A stretch of DNA of 64,000 nucleotides, taken from NCBI GenBank assembly GCA_937928735.1, contig CALFVF010000005.1:1-64000 (forward strand). Reading direction: 5' to 3'. The notes beneath the pieces are model-generated. The model saw nothing but the letters and a program-made list of their open reading frames with translations, ran no database searches and was not told the DNA's origin. Every line of letters begins with the position of its first letter. Position 1 is the stretch's first letter. This DNA comes from an uncultured Verrucomicrobiales bacterium (GTDB taxonomy: Bacteria > Verrucomicrobiota > Verrucomicrobiia > Verrucomicrobiales > Akkermansiaceae). Both the position numbers and the translations under genes were made by a program. Shown in pieces: positions 35,449 through 43,929 of the stretch.

Positions 35449-36315
35449 TTAAGAAGTGTGACTAAGATAGTGCAGTGCTCTCTCTGCGGCGAAGAGCCCA
35501 AAGGTCGCAGTCATATGAGTGATTGACCCGTAGCCACTGGCACAGTTTAACCTCTTGGGTTGGGCCTCTTCTCGCCGATCTGTAATGCCACCGTCACAAC
35601 TCGGGAAAACGGGGCTCTCAGAAGAGAAAATACACTCGATACCAAATCGCTTTATAGACTTACCACCAGCCGGGAAACCATAGTTCGCGCGCAAGTTCTT
35701 GCGGACTTGGTGAAGTAGCGCGTCATTATAGGAACGTGCCAGATCGGCAATTTCGATGCGGCTGGGATCTCTAAGACCACCCGCACCACCACAGCTAATT
35801 ACGGGGATTTTTCTCTGATGGCATGAGGCAAGGAGGTGGCACTTCTCCCTCACTCGATCAATCGCGTCAATAACGACATCAAACCCTGCGGATAAAAGCT
35901 CCTCGCTATTGCGCTCACTGTAGAAAGCTTGCTGAGAAATGACCTCACAGTCGGGATGAATCTCACGAATTCTCGCAGCCATCGTGTCTGTCTTTTGTTG
36001 GCCAATGGTGCCTTGGAGGGCGTGTAGTTGGCGGTTGATATTGGTCACACAAATATCGTCCAGGTCAATCAGGGTGAGTTTACCCACTCCTGAGCGAGCC
36101 AGAGCTTCAGCACTCCAGGAACCGACACCACCAATGCCAACAATCGCCACATGCGCATTGAGAAATGTTTCCAGAGCGCGCTGGCCATAGAGGCGAGCCA
36201 CGCCACCGAAGCGTTCGTGCTCAACAAAGCGCTCGTGCTCAACAAGACGCTCATTATCACTGAGGTGCTCTTTTCTACCAGCTTGATCTATCATGTCAGA
36301 ATCCACTTGAGACAT
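35449..36315 (-). CDS. tcdA: tRNA threonylcarbamoyladenosine dehydratase (TcdA, ThiF/MoeB fold)
   Basis: ATG 36315 starts 4 bp after the end of the NUDIX gene. The protein of 288 residues has an E1-like Rossmann site VAIVGIGGVGSWSAEALARS, LTLIDLDDICVTNINRQ and VIDAIDRVREKCHL, followed by the TcdA-specific C-terminal FSSESPVFPSCDGG and GSITHMTATFG. It converts t6A37 of tRNAs to its cyclic form. The N-terminus carries an unusual insertion, ERLVEHERFVEHERFGG, encoded by imperfect 18-bp repeats (about 36211-36251). Operon order is NUDIX, tcdA, then the J-domain gene. Confidence 0.88.
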   Translation of the reverse strand: MSQVDSDMIDQAGRKEHLSDNERLVEHERFVEHERFGGVARLYGQRALETFLNAHVAIVGIGGVGSWSAEALARSGVGKLTLIDLDDICVTNINRQLHALQGTIGQQKTDTMAARIREIHPDCEVISQQAFYSERNSEELLSAGFDVVIDAIDRVREKCHLLASCHQRKIPVISCGGAGGLRDPSRIEIADLARSYNDALLHQVRKNLRANYGFPAGGKSIKRFGIECIFSSESPVFPSCDGGITDRREEAQPKRLNCASGYGSITHMTATFGLFAAERALHYLSHTS

Positions 36316-36319
36316 TGTA

Positions 36320-36901
36320 TTAAGGGGCTGTGAGAAGACCTTTTTGCTGAGCGAGCCAGAGACTGGCATGGATCTTAGAATCTATGAGTTTCCCCAGGTG
36401 CTCTTGGGTGCTGAGCCACGCAGTGAGCTCGTCGAGAGCGATGCTGTGAACAGTGATCTTTTCGTTACCAATACCACCTCCTTCACTGACTTTTTCTAGC
36501 TGAGTGGCCGCGTAGAGGTGGGTGATTTCTGGAGTCATTCCAGCAGAGGTGGGACTAGTAATGAGAGGGTGGATTTGACCAGCTTTGTAGCCTGTTTCTT
36601 CGAGGAGTTCGCGCGCAGCACATTCTGGCAGAGACTCATCTTGAAAGGCCTCTTCATCACCCACGAGGCCAGCGGGAATCTCGATCACGTACTTTTGGCA
36701 AGGGATGCGATACTGTTCGACGAGTAGAATCTGAGTAGTGGGGGAGAGGTCGGGGGGAGAGAGTATAGGTAAGATGCCCACACAAGCGGAGGCGTTTGGC
36801 CTTTGGGCCCACTCCCAACCATCTTTCTTGTAGAGGCCGAGATAGTTTCCGACTTTCAAGGTCTCTATGTTATTCTTATCAGCAGTCCTCGTGGTATTCA
36901 T
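36320..36901 (-). CDS. NUDIX hydrolase (ADP-ribose pyrophosphatase-like)
   Basis: A 193-residue protein with a Nudix box at about residues 85-107: GLVGDEEAF, then CAARELLEETGYKAG with the catalytic REXXEE pattern. GTLP-type inner strand EQYRIPCQKYVIEIPAGLVG precedes it, as in ADP-ribose pyrophosphatases. It is cytoplasmic. The likely reaction is hydrolysis of ADP-ribose or a related nucleoside diphosphate sugar. It is the first gene of a three-gene minus-strand unit with tcdA and the J-domain gene. An end fragment of the TACCAA repeat family lies just upstream (36943-36993). Confidence 0.85.
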   Translation of the reverse strand: MNTTRTADKNNIETLKVGNYLGLYKKDGWEWAQRPNASACVGILPILSPPDLSPTTQILLVEQYRIPCQKYVIEIPAGLVGDEEAFQDESLPECAARELLEETGYKAGQIHPLITSPTSAGMTPEITHLYAATQLEKVSEGGGIGNEKITVHSIALDELTAWLSTQEHLGKLIDSKIHASLWLAQQKGLLTAP

Positions 36902-36942
36902 GGCGATTCTTTCGTTTGGCTCTGTGAAATTTAGATAAACTT

Positions 36943-36993
36943 TCAGAAAGATTCTAGGCGAATTCTAGAGTGAGTTTTTTTGAGTTGGTATAA
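36943..36993 (-). repeat. Single end fragment of the TACCAA repeat family
   Basis: Read on the minus strand from 36993, it begins TTATACCAACTCAAAAAAAC and continues with TAGAATTCG and CTAGA blocks, matching about 50 bp of the element end at 23645 with a few indels. The flanking trinucleotide is TTA, the same as the target copy there. No opposite end was found nearby, so this is a truncated copy. Confidence 0.6.
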
Positions 36994-37000
36994 CTTCTGG

Positions 37001-37047
37001 AAAAGAAAAAACCTCGCTGGTGTGCTTAGAAAGCGCCTCAGCGAGGT
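37001..37047 (-). terminator. Rho-independent terminator of rpsP
   Basis: On the minus strand ACCTCGCTG (37047-37039) pairs with CAGCGAGGT (37019-37011) as a 9-bp stem with a 19-nt loop, followed by TTTTTTCTTTT. It lies 80 bp after the rpsP stop. Confidence 0.8.
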
Positions 37048-37126
37048 GTGAAATTGTCTAGATATCTTTAGTAGATTGCTTCGTCAATCTATGGCTGTAA
37101 GGTATCAGTACTTAGTTAGCAAAAAC

Positions 37127-37378
37127 TTAGGCATCGAGAGCAGCTTTACGCGCTTTCTTGATGATGCTGTAAACAGTTTCAGAAGGTTGGGCGCCATTGC
37201 CGATCCACTTCTCTGCTTTTTCAAGATCGATGTTAAAGTTCACGCCTTCCTGCATAGGATCGTAGGTGCCAACTTGCTCGATGTAGCGACCGTCACGACG
37301 AGCGCGGCTGTCTACAGCAACGATTTTGTAGTAAGGGCGATCCTTAGTGCCTTGGCGATTGAGTCTGAGTGCTACCAT
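37127..37378 (-). CDS. rpsP: 30S ribosomal protein S16
   Basis: An 83-residue S16: [40 protein letters not shown] and the conserved [20 protein letters not shown]. It binds 16S rRNA early in 30S assembly. In many bacteria rpsP heads rpsP-rimM-trmD-rplS; here it stands alone with its own terminator 80 bp downstream and a 166-bp leader. The leader (37379-37544) was inspected and shows no coding frame. Confidence 0.97.
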   Translation of the reverse strand: MVALRLNRQGTKDRPYYKIVAVDSRARRDGRYIEQVGTYDPMQEGVNFNIDLEKAEKWIGNGAQPSETVYSIIKKARKAALDA

Positions 37379-37544
37379 AATGAATATTGATAAAAATGTC
37401 TTCCCGATTGCTTAGGAGCGATGGGGGCGGGAACTTGGCTGAATTTCTGTGATTTGCCAAGCGAAAATTTGAAATAAATCTTCCAGACTTTTAGTTTTGA
37501 ATCTGTGGGCTTAGAAGTGCGTTTGGGATGATGTTGAATATCGG

Positions 37545-40541
37545 CTATTTTTGCTTGCTCATGGACTGCATGTAGGCGATCAGGTCTGCAAACTCTTGGA
37601 TAGAGAGGTCATCAACGAGGTGCATGGTCATTAGAGGTGGACCCGCTTGGGTGTCTTTGATGTCCGTACTTTTCACTGTGCTTGGAATACCAGCGATATT
37701 GTGGATCACAGTGTCAGTTTCATTCTGATCAACTAGGGTTCCCATCACGCTAGTGCCGTCCTTCATGATGAGATTCACCCAGCTCTTAGCGATGGAAGCT
37801 CCTGGTCTAAGAATAGACTCAGCAATGGTGAATTTATTCTGACCGTGTAGCTTTGCGAGATCAGGGCCTTTGACTGGCTGCTCAGGGGTGATGTTATGAC
37901 AGCCAATACAGCCGACACGCTCTATAACCTTACTGCCATTGTTGATATCCCCTTTCTTTTTCTCCAGAGCCAGCATGACATCCTCAATGGAGGTTCTACC
38001 AACTTCTCCTTTGAGAGAGGCGCCTTCAGCAACGACTTCGAGACCGTCGATAGACTCAATATGGGTGCGGTGTTTTGCCGCAATGGCTTTGAGCTGATAC
38101 TGGAGCTCAGAGTCTGCTGCTTGGTATTCTTTGATCAAGAAGGCCTCGATTTTAGAAGATTCTTCCCATTTCACTGGCACATAGTATGGCCCGCGGGTGT
38201 CTGGCTTGGTCTTCCACCACCATGAGCCATCATAGGGAGCTTCTTTGGTGTAGAGGCGCGCGAGGGCTGTGAAGAGTTTGAGCTTGAGGGCTGAGTCATT
38301 GGTGGACTGGCTCTTTTCAATGAGGCCATCAACCACATCTGCTCTGTGCATGATGCGTAGTGCCTGGAGGGCTCCATCTTGGCTGGGGCCATCAATAGCG
38401 GCGAGGCATTCCTTGGCCGCACCGAGTTCCACGAGAGCATTGATCGCTAAGTGTGGCTGAATGGCCTGGCTATTGGGCGTGGCGTGTGGGCCCTCTGAAG
38501 GTGCTAGCTCAGGGTTCGGGGAGACAAAGAACTGAGCTTTGCCTTTGCCTTTTGAGCCTTCTGAGAAACGAGCTGTGACTTGGAAACGCTCAATGAGGCG
38601 TTTGTCAGGAATATGAATCGGGGTGATCGAGTCAGCATGGGTGCCGATTCCCTTGATGGGATTGCCTTTGGTGTCTTTGAGCGGGTTACCTTGATTGTCC
38701 TTATTGGCGAGAGTTTTACCTTTGGCCTGACTGGTGAGTTTGCGCTTTGGTTTGTAGTCTTCTAGGCAGTCAATAACGACGCCATCAGACTGTATGATAC
38801 GTGGATTTTCCCAGACAATGTGGTCATTGGCATTGTCTCCGAGGGAGGAGCTAATGAGAAAGATCTGTTTGTAGGAGCTCGTCACCACATCAAAGGTGAA
38901 GGTGTCATCACCAGTGAGAACAGGGGAAAGCGCGTGCGGGAACTTCATCTGATCAGCTCCGATCTGAGGAGGCTGCGCAGCCTTGATAAGAGCCTCAATC
39001 GCGTCTGCTTTACCGAGGCGGCCTAGACCCACTGTGGCAGCGGTGCGCACTCTCGGGTTCTTCGAGCTCATGGCTGTGAGAAATGGCTCCAGAGGAACAT
39101 GGTCAGCCAGAGACTTGCGATCTGCTAGAGCGCGTAGGGCGTGCTCAGCTAATGTGTCGTCTTTGGTGAGAGTGGTGAGGCCTTGGATGGACTTTTCTTT
39201 GCCGAGCTGGGCGTAGGTGTAGAGAGCGGCCACTCTGCCTTCGAGGCCGATGCTGTTGTCTTGAGCGATGCCCAGGAGTGCTGGAGCGCTCTTGGTGTCA
39301 TTTCTCTCAAGGAGTTCTTGAGAGGCTGTGATTCTTGCTTTTGCACTTTCCTTGTGGATGAGGAGATTAAGGAGAGCAGGGCTATCAAGGTCCGCTAATT
39401 TAGGGAAGGGCTTATACTCCCAGCCTGATTTTGGAACAACACGCTCGATAAAGCCTTTCTCAGGATTCCCCTTGTAGCCAGCACCATCCCAAGCAGAGAG
39501 GTAAACGCGACCAGATCCATCCACATCGACATCAGTAATCTGGGAGGAATCAATGAAGTCTTCGTGAGCTTGGGTGAATGAGGCACCATCAGGTGTCACT
39601 CGGTGGATAATGAGCTTTGAGCGTCCCCAGTCCGCCATCCATGGGGTGTTATTGTATTTCGCCGGCCAGCCGGGCTCTTGGAAGTAGAGAGAGCCAACTC
39701 CAGAGCCTCCTCCGAGATCAGCGAGTGCTGGGAGCGTCTCTTCTGTGAAGTTCTTAAAGAGCATCGGATAGCCGTAGTTGGCAGTTTGCAGGTGGTGGAT
39801 AAAGCGCACATTCCAGCCACCACCGTCATTGGTATTACCACGGGTGAATATATTCATCAGTGGGTCAATGGCCACATCATAGATATTACGCATGCCGTGT
39901 GAATACATCTCCATTTCACTGCCATCGGGGCGTACGCGGAGGATACCGCCACCGAGTTTGGTGAGTTTCTTTCCATCCGCACCCTCCGCACCCACAAAGC
40001 CGAAGTCTCCCACAGCAATGTAGATCCAGCCATCAATGCCCATCTGGATACCATTGGTGGTGTGGTCAGCACCGCGCTCTTGGTTGTGCTTGAGTGTGGA
40101 AATGTCAGAAATTAAGCGCTTGCCGGCATCATCGGCGACACCGTCCCCGTCTTTGTCCTCGAGGAGTGTCAGGTGCATCCCTGTCATGATGCCAGTGTCC
40201 GCTGGAATCACTGTGTGAAGAGCATAGAGCTTAGAGCCAAAGGAAATGAGTCCACGGACATTATCGAGCTCCGCAAAGACGGTGTGCTGGTCTGCCTTGC
40301 CGTCATTGTCTGTGTCTTTTAGCTTAACGATACGACCTTTATTTGCATTTTTTCCAAGAGAACCGTTGAGATCGACAGCAGCATAGATGTCACCATTGGC
40401 CGCAGCACACATGGCGGCAGGGCACGGGGTGATAGAATGCTCAGAGAAGATTGTTTTTTCGAGGTCTTCGGGGAGTCCCAATGCCACTTGAGCACTGAGG
40501 GCTAACAGAGAGTTAATGACAGCGTGAGAGAATGTCTTCAT
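37545..40541 (-). CDS. PVC-type haem-binding CxxCH protein with NPCBM domain
   Basis: A 998-residue exported protein. Signal peptide MKTFSHAVINSLLALSAQVALG is followed by a beta-propeller of the 'membrane-bound dehydrogenase' family (about 30-370; PAAMCAAANGDIYAAVDL, GIQMGIDGWIYIAVGDFG, GRVYLSAWDGAGY). A HEAT region (about 390-520) precedes an NPCBM-like carbohydrate-binding module (about 560-670; WENPRIIQSDG, GIGTHADS), then another helical repeat region, and finally a cytochrome c with CIGCH (about 876). The protein probably acts on the cell surface or periplasm in sugar oxidation. It is one of three such giant genes in the window; it stands alone. Confidence 0.85.
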   Translation of the reverse strand: MKTFSHAVINSLLALSAQVALGLPEDLEKTIFSEHSITPCPAAMCAAANGDIYAAVDLNGSLGKNANKGRIVKLKDTDNDGKADQHTVFAELDNVRGLISFGSKLYALHTVIPADTGIMTGMHLTLLEDKDGDGVADDAGKRLISDISTLKHNQERGADHTTNGIQMGIDGWIYIAVGDFGFVGAEGADGKKLTKLGGGILRVRPDGSEMEMYSHGMRNIYDVAIDPLMNIFTRGNTNDGGGWNVRFIHHLQTANYGYPMLFKNFTEETLPALADLGGGSGVGSLYFQEPGWPAKYNNTPWMADWGRSKLIIHRVTPDGASFTQAHEDFIDSSQITDVDVDGSGRVYLSAWDGAGYKGNPEKGFIERVVPKSGWEYKPFPKLADLDSPALLNLLIHKESAKARITASQELLERNDTKSAPALLGIAQDNSIGLEGRVAALYTYAQLGKEKSIQGLTTLTKDDTLAEHALRALADRKSLADHVPLEPFLTAMSSKNPRVRTAATVGLGRLGKADAIEALIKAAQPPQIGADQMKFPHALSPVLTGDDTFTFDVVTSSYKQIFLISSSLGDNANDHIVWENPRIIQSDGVVIDCLEDYKPKRKLTSQAKGKTLANKDNQGNPLKDTKGNPIKGIGTHADSITPIHIPDKRLIERFQVTARFSEGSKGKGKAQFFVSPNPELAPSEGPHATPNSQAIQPHLAINALVELGAAKECLAAIDGPSQDGALQALRIMHRADVVDGLIEKSQSTNDSALKLKLFTALARLYTKEAPYDGSWWWKTKPDTRGPYYVPVKWEESSKIEAFLIKEYQAADSELQYQLKAIAAKHRTHIESIDGLEVVAEGASLKGEVGRTSIEDVMLALEKKKGDINNGSKVIERVGCIGCHNITPEQPVKGPDLAKLHGQNKFTIAESILRPGASIAKSWVNLIMKDGTSVMGTLVDQNETDTVIHNIAGIPSTVKSTDIKDTQAGPPLMTMHLVDDLSIQEFADLIAYMQSMSKQK

Positions 40542-40798
40542 GATAAATGATGGTCGTGAGTGAGTGGTCGTGAGTCGTCTTTGAGGTTCTTGCTTATTGA
40601 TCTCAAGAGTTCAGAAAAAACGTATGATCTATGCGGCGGGGCGCGTGGATAACAAAATATAGTGCTGGTATCCAATAAAAATACGAGCAGTGGGAGTGAA
40701 TCTTAACCTCGTTTATTTGATGGATAACGTCAGGATAATCGGATTTATAAAAAGGTCAAATTGAGCGAGGCATATGTGGTGCTGATCACTGGCTGGGG
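40542..40798. other. Intergenic stretch, no gene seen
   Basis: 257 bp between the CxxCH gene start (40541) and the end of the Rrf2 gene (40799). It holds the CxxCH gene promoter; AT-rich at 40640-40700. No repeat-family end or strong hairpin is visible. Confidence 0.4.
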
Positions 40799-41212
40799 CT
40801 AGATGTAGAACATCGGATTTTCTGATTCCCCGGTGAGTTCATTGAGATGAATGGATTTTAGAGAACTCACAAAATGACTCGAAACTTTTTCCCAAGAAGC
40901 AGCGACAGAGGAGCCAGAGTCTCCCTCATGAGTGATAGAAGCTTGTAGGAGTGTGGGCTCCACAGCGCGCACAATGTCAAATAATGTAATGTCTTGAGCT
41001 GAGCTCTCCAAGTGGTATCCGCCGAATTTACCTCGCTTACTGACAATGAGTCCTGCGCGCCTGAGATCATTGAGAATCTGGACTAAAAAGTTGGCAGACA
41101 CAGCTTCGCGTTGCGCTATCTCCTCGAGCCGTGTAATGGTTCCAGCAGCATCCTCTCTGGCGAGTTGAGCCATAGCGCGGCATGCGTATTCTAATTTTTG
41201 GGAAACTCTCAC
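40799..41212 (-). CDS. Rrf2-family transcriptional regulator, CymR-like
   Basis: A 137-residue Rrf2 protein beginning (GTG 41212) MRVSQKLEYACRAMAQLA. The winged helix-turn-helix is residues about 10-65 (TRLEEIAQREAVSANFLVQIL, RRAGLIVSKRGKFGGYHLE). The loop in which IscR and NsrR hold three cysteine ligands (about 88-110) reads LLQASITHEGDSGSSVAAS, with no cysteine, so it cannot bind an iron-sulphur cluster there. CymR, the cysteine-metabolism repressor of Firmicutes, is the best-known Rrf2 member without a cluster. The next gene, 2 bp away on the other strand, is cysE, which fits that role. Regulation of cysE is inferred. Confidence 0.85.
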   Translation of the reverse strand: MRVSQKLEYACRAMAQLAREDAAGTITRLEEIAQREAVSANFLVQILNDLRRAGLIVSKRGKFGGYHLESSAQDITLFDIVRAVEPTLLQASITHEGDSGSSVAASWEKVSSHFVSSLKSIHLNELTGESENPMFYI

Positions 41213-41214
41213 AC

Positions 41215-42090
41215 ATGAATGGTCTACATCACAAATCTAGCACGACTAGCACGAAGTTAAATAATCTGTGCGAAACTCAAGTTCTTGATCTAAAAAAAGA
41301 GTGGGAGAATCTGCGCCAAGATGTGAAAGAACTAGCCGCCAAAGAGCCCCAGCTCAGAGCCCTCTTAGAAGAAGTTGTTCTCAATCAGCCCTGCTTAGGC
41401 TCCGCGATTGCGAGTCGCCTAGCACGTAAGCTTGCGCGCGCAGATATGAGTAAGGAGGAACTGTTACCCATTCTCACAGAAGTCTTTACAGGGAGTCCTA
41501 AGATGACCGCAAGTGCTCTGCACGATATGCTGGCTATTGTTGAGAGAGACCCTGCGTGTCAGTACATTCTTGAGCCGTTGTTTTTTTTCAAGGGATTCTT
41601 GGCCATCAGCACTTACCGGGTGGCGCACTATTTATGGCATTCAGAGCGCCGCCCACTAGCCCTATATTTCCAGAGTCTCTGCAGTGAGGTTTTTGCAGTG
41701 GATATTCACCCAGCAGCTCGCATAGGCTGTGGAATATTACTGGATCACGCGACGAGCTTTGTGGTGGGTGAGACCTCCATTATAGAAGACAATGTTTCCA
41801 TTCTTCACGAGGTGACTCTGGGGGGGACCGGGAAGGTGCAGGGGAATCGTCACCCGATTGTACGCAGTGGTGTCTTGATTGGAGCTGGGTCAAAAATTCT
41901 TGGTCGAGTAGAGATTGGAACCTGTGCAAAAGTGGGCGCGGGAAGCGTCGTGCTTGACGATGTGCCTGAGCACTGCACTGTAGCCGGCGTGCCAGCGAAG
42001 GTCGTTGCACGCGGACAAGCAAACTCTCCTGCATTAGATATGGATCAGTGCTTTGAGGACGGCCCATCACTGGAGAGTGGCATGATCTAA
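41215..42090 (+). CDS. cysE: Serine O-acetyltransferase
   Basis: ATG 41215 gives 291 residues (an in-frame ATG at 41182 would add 11 and overlap the Rrf2 gene further). The N-terminal helical domain (about 15-130) is followed by a left-handed beta helix (about 155-265) with the hallmark DIHPAARIGCGILLDHATS, VGETSIIEDNVSILHEVTLGG and GNRHPIVRSGVLIGAGSKIL. His residues in DHA and HEV-type positions form the SAT active site. The enzyme makes O-acetylserine for cysteine synthesis. It is head-to-head with the Rrf2 gene; with 2 bp between start codons each promoter must lie within the other gene, or the messages are leaderless. Confidence 0.93.
   Translation: MNGLHHKSSTTSTKLNNLCETQVLDLKKEWENLRQDVKELAAKEPQLRALLEEVVLNQPCLGSAIASRLARKLARADMSKEELLPILTEVFTGSPKMTASALHDMLAIVERDPACQYILEPLFFFKGFLAISTYRVAHYLWHSERRPLALYFQSLCSEVFAVDIHPAARIGCGILLDHATSFVVGETSIIEDNVSILHEVTLGGTGKVQGNRHPIVRSGVLIGAGSKILGRVEIGTCAKVGAGSVVLDDVPEHCTVAGVPAKVVARGQANSPALDMDQCFEDGPSLESGMI
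41237..41254. repeat. 9-bp perfect tandem repeat between Rrf2 and cysE 5' ends
   Basis: CTAGCACGA occurs twice in direct succession (41237-41245 and 41246-41254), inside the first codons of cysE and about 25-42 bp upstream of the Rrf2 start. It may be a regulator binding site. Confidence 0.35.
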
Positions 42091-42138
42091 ATAAAGATTT
42101 TATCAGGAAGAATTCTAGAACGAAGACTTAGTACAGTA

Positions 42139-43926
42139 ATGAGGAGGAAAAGAGAAAAGGGAAAGTCAGGTCACAGCTTGCGTGATGCACTAGGTTTGTA
42201 TGGTTACATGGGGCGCTACAAGAGGATCTTTCTGCCCTCGCTAGTGGCACTATTTCTAACAGCCTGGCTCTCATTAGCCTTCCCTTACTTTCTGGCGAAA
42301 CTCATTGGAGGCACGACCAACGCCCTTCAATCTACTGAGCTCGATAAGAGCCAGATAGCTGCTCAGGTAGATGGAGTGGTGATACAACTCCTTGCGATAC
42401 TCGCACTACAAGCATTTGTTAGTTACTGGCGGGTGCGTGGATTCATCAAAGCTGGAGAATCTGCCCTCAATGACATTCGTAAAAAAGTCTTCTCCCATCT
42501 CATGCACTTACCCATGGGATATTTCCTAGAGCATCGCTCAGGAGAAATCAGTAGTCGCCTGGCTGCTGACCTCGGCATTATGCGAGAAACACTCATCACC
42601 ACAGTGCCGCAGTTTGCTCGCACGACTGTGATATTAGTGGGTGGCTTAGTGGCGATTTTTCTCTGCTCGGTGAAACTCTCCCTCATTATGCTGCTCTGTA
42701 TACCTGTCGTTGTGACTCTGGTGGCAATCTTTGGGCGCAAGATTAAAGGCTTCTCAAAGGACAGCCAAGACGCCCTCGCAGACAGCCAGGTGGTGGTCGA
42801 AGAATCCATCCAGTCTATCGCTGATGTGAAAACTTTTACCAATGAAGAATTCGAGCAGAATCGCTACGAGAGTGCCCTTGAGCGCTACCTAGGAGTGACC
42901 CTCAAAGGAGCGCGTGCACGCGCCGCCTTTATTAGCTTCATTATATTTGTGCTCTTTGGAACCATTGCCGTAGTCACATGGTTTGGCGCGAAGATGCTCG
43001 TGCGCGGTGAGATCAGTAGTGATGAGTTCACCATGTTTATTCTCTTCTCCGTGTTTGTTGGTGCTTCCTTAGGCGCATTCCCTGAAATCATGAGTCAGCT
43101 ACAGAAGACCTCAGGAGCGACTGAGCGAATTCGAGAGCTGATTGCAGAAAGAGAAGAATGTGTCGGAGAGAGTGCCAAAGACATCGTCTTGAGTGGTGGT
43201 ATCGTGGCTGAGGGAATAGAATTCAGCTATGAATCACGCCCAGATGTAAAAGTGTTAGACGGACTAGATTTCTCAATCAATGCAGGCGAGCGAGTGGCAC
43301 TTGTCGGGCCGAGTGGAGGAGGAAAGTCAACGGTCTTTGCGGTATTGTTAGGTTTTTATAAACAGCAGAAAGGCAACTTACTCTATGACGGGCACACAGT
43401 CGCGGAGCTAGGTGTCGAGTCTGTGCGCAAGACAATCGCTATGGTGCCACAAGAAGTCATGCTCTTTGGGGGAACTATAGCGGAGAATATTGGCTACGGA
43501 GACCCAGCGGCGAGTAAAGAGCAGATTCGCGAGGCCGCAGCGAAAGCCAATGCGCTTGAATTTATCGAAGAGTTTCCCGAAGGCTTTGACACCATTGTTG
43601 GGCCACGTGGGCTCAAGCTCTCAGGAGGTCAGCGCCAGAGAATCGCGATTGCGAGAGCCATACTGGCAGACCCGAAGATTCTTCTCCTTGATGAAGCGAC
43701 GAGTGCACTTGACACCGAGAGTGAGCGCCTAGTGCAGAGCGCACTTGACGAGCTCATGAAAGGTAGAACCTCACTCATTATCGCCCACCGCCTGAGTACC
43801 GTGAAAGACGCTGACCGTATCTTGGTGCTCAATAATGCCAAGGTGGAGGAGAGCGGTACACATGAAGAGCTGATGACAAAGCACGGAACCTACCGCTTGC
43901 TGGCTCAGACCCAATTTGGCCAATAA
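42139..43926 (+). CDS. ABC transporter, membrane and ATPase fused (MsbA/MDR-type exporter)
   Basis: A 595-residue half-transporter with six membrane helices (about 25-325) and an ATPase domain (about 345-590). Walker A GPSGGGKST (about 394), ABC signature LSGGQRQR (about 495), Walker B ILLLDEATSALD and H-loop IIAHRL are intact. A long coupling helix segment SRLAADLGIMRETLI and a cytosolic loop KIKGFSKDSQDALADSQ are family-typical. As a homodimer it would export a lipid, peptide or drug; the substrate is unknown. It follows cysE by 48 bp and precedes rsuA by 3 bp, so it is probably cotranscribed with rsuA. Confidence 0.9.
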   Translation: MRRKREKGKSGHSLRDALGLYGYMGRYKRIFLPSLVALFLTAWLSLAFPYFLAKLIGGTTNALQSTELDKSQIAAQVDGVVIQLLAILALQAFVSYWRVRGFIKAGESALNDIRKKVFSHLMHLPMGYFLEHRSGEISSRLAADLGIMRETLITTVPQFARTTVILVGGLVAIFLCSVKLSLIMLLCIPVVVTLVAIFGRKIKGFSKDSQDALADSQVVVEESIQSIADVKTFTNEEFEQNRYESALERYLGVTLKGARARAAFISFIIFVLFGTIAVVTWFGAKMLVRGEISSDEFTMFILFSVFVGASLGAFPEIMSQLQKTSGATERIRELIAEREECVGESAKDIVLSGGIVAEGIEFSYESRPDVKVLDGLDFSINAGERVALVGPSGGGKSTVFAVLLGFYKQQKGNLLYDGHTVAELGVESVRKTIAMVPQEVMLFGGTIAENIGYGDPAASKEQIREAAAKANALEFIEEFPEGFDTIVGPRGLKLSGGQRQRIAIARAILADPKILLLDEATSALDTESERLVQSALDELMKGRTSLIIAHRLSTVKDADRILVLNNAKVEESGTHEELMTKHGTYRLLAQTQFGQ

Positions 43927-43929
43927 CCT

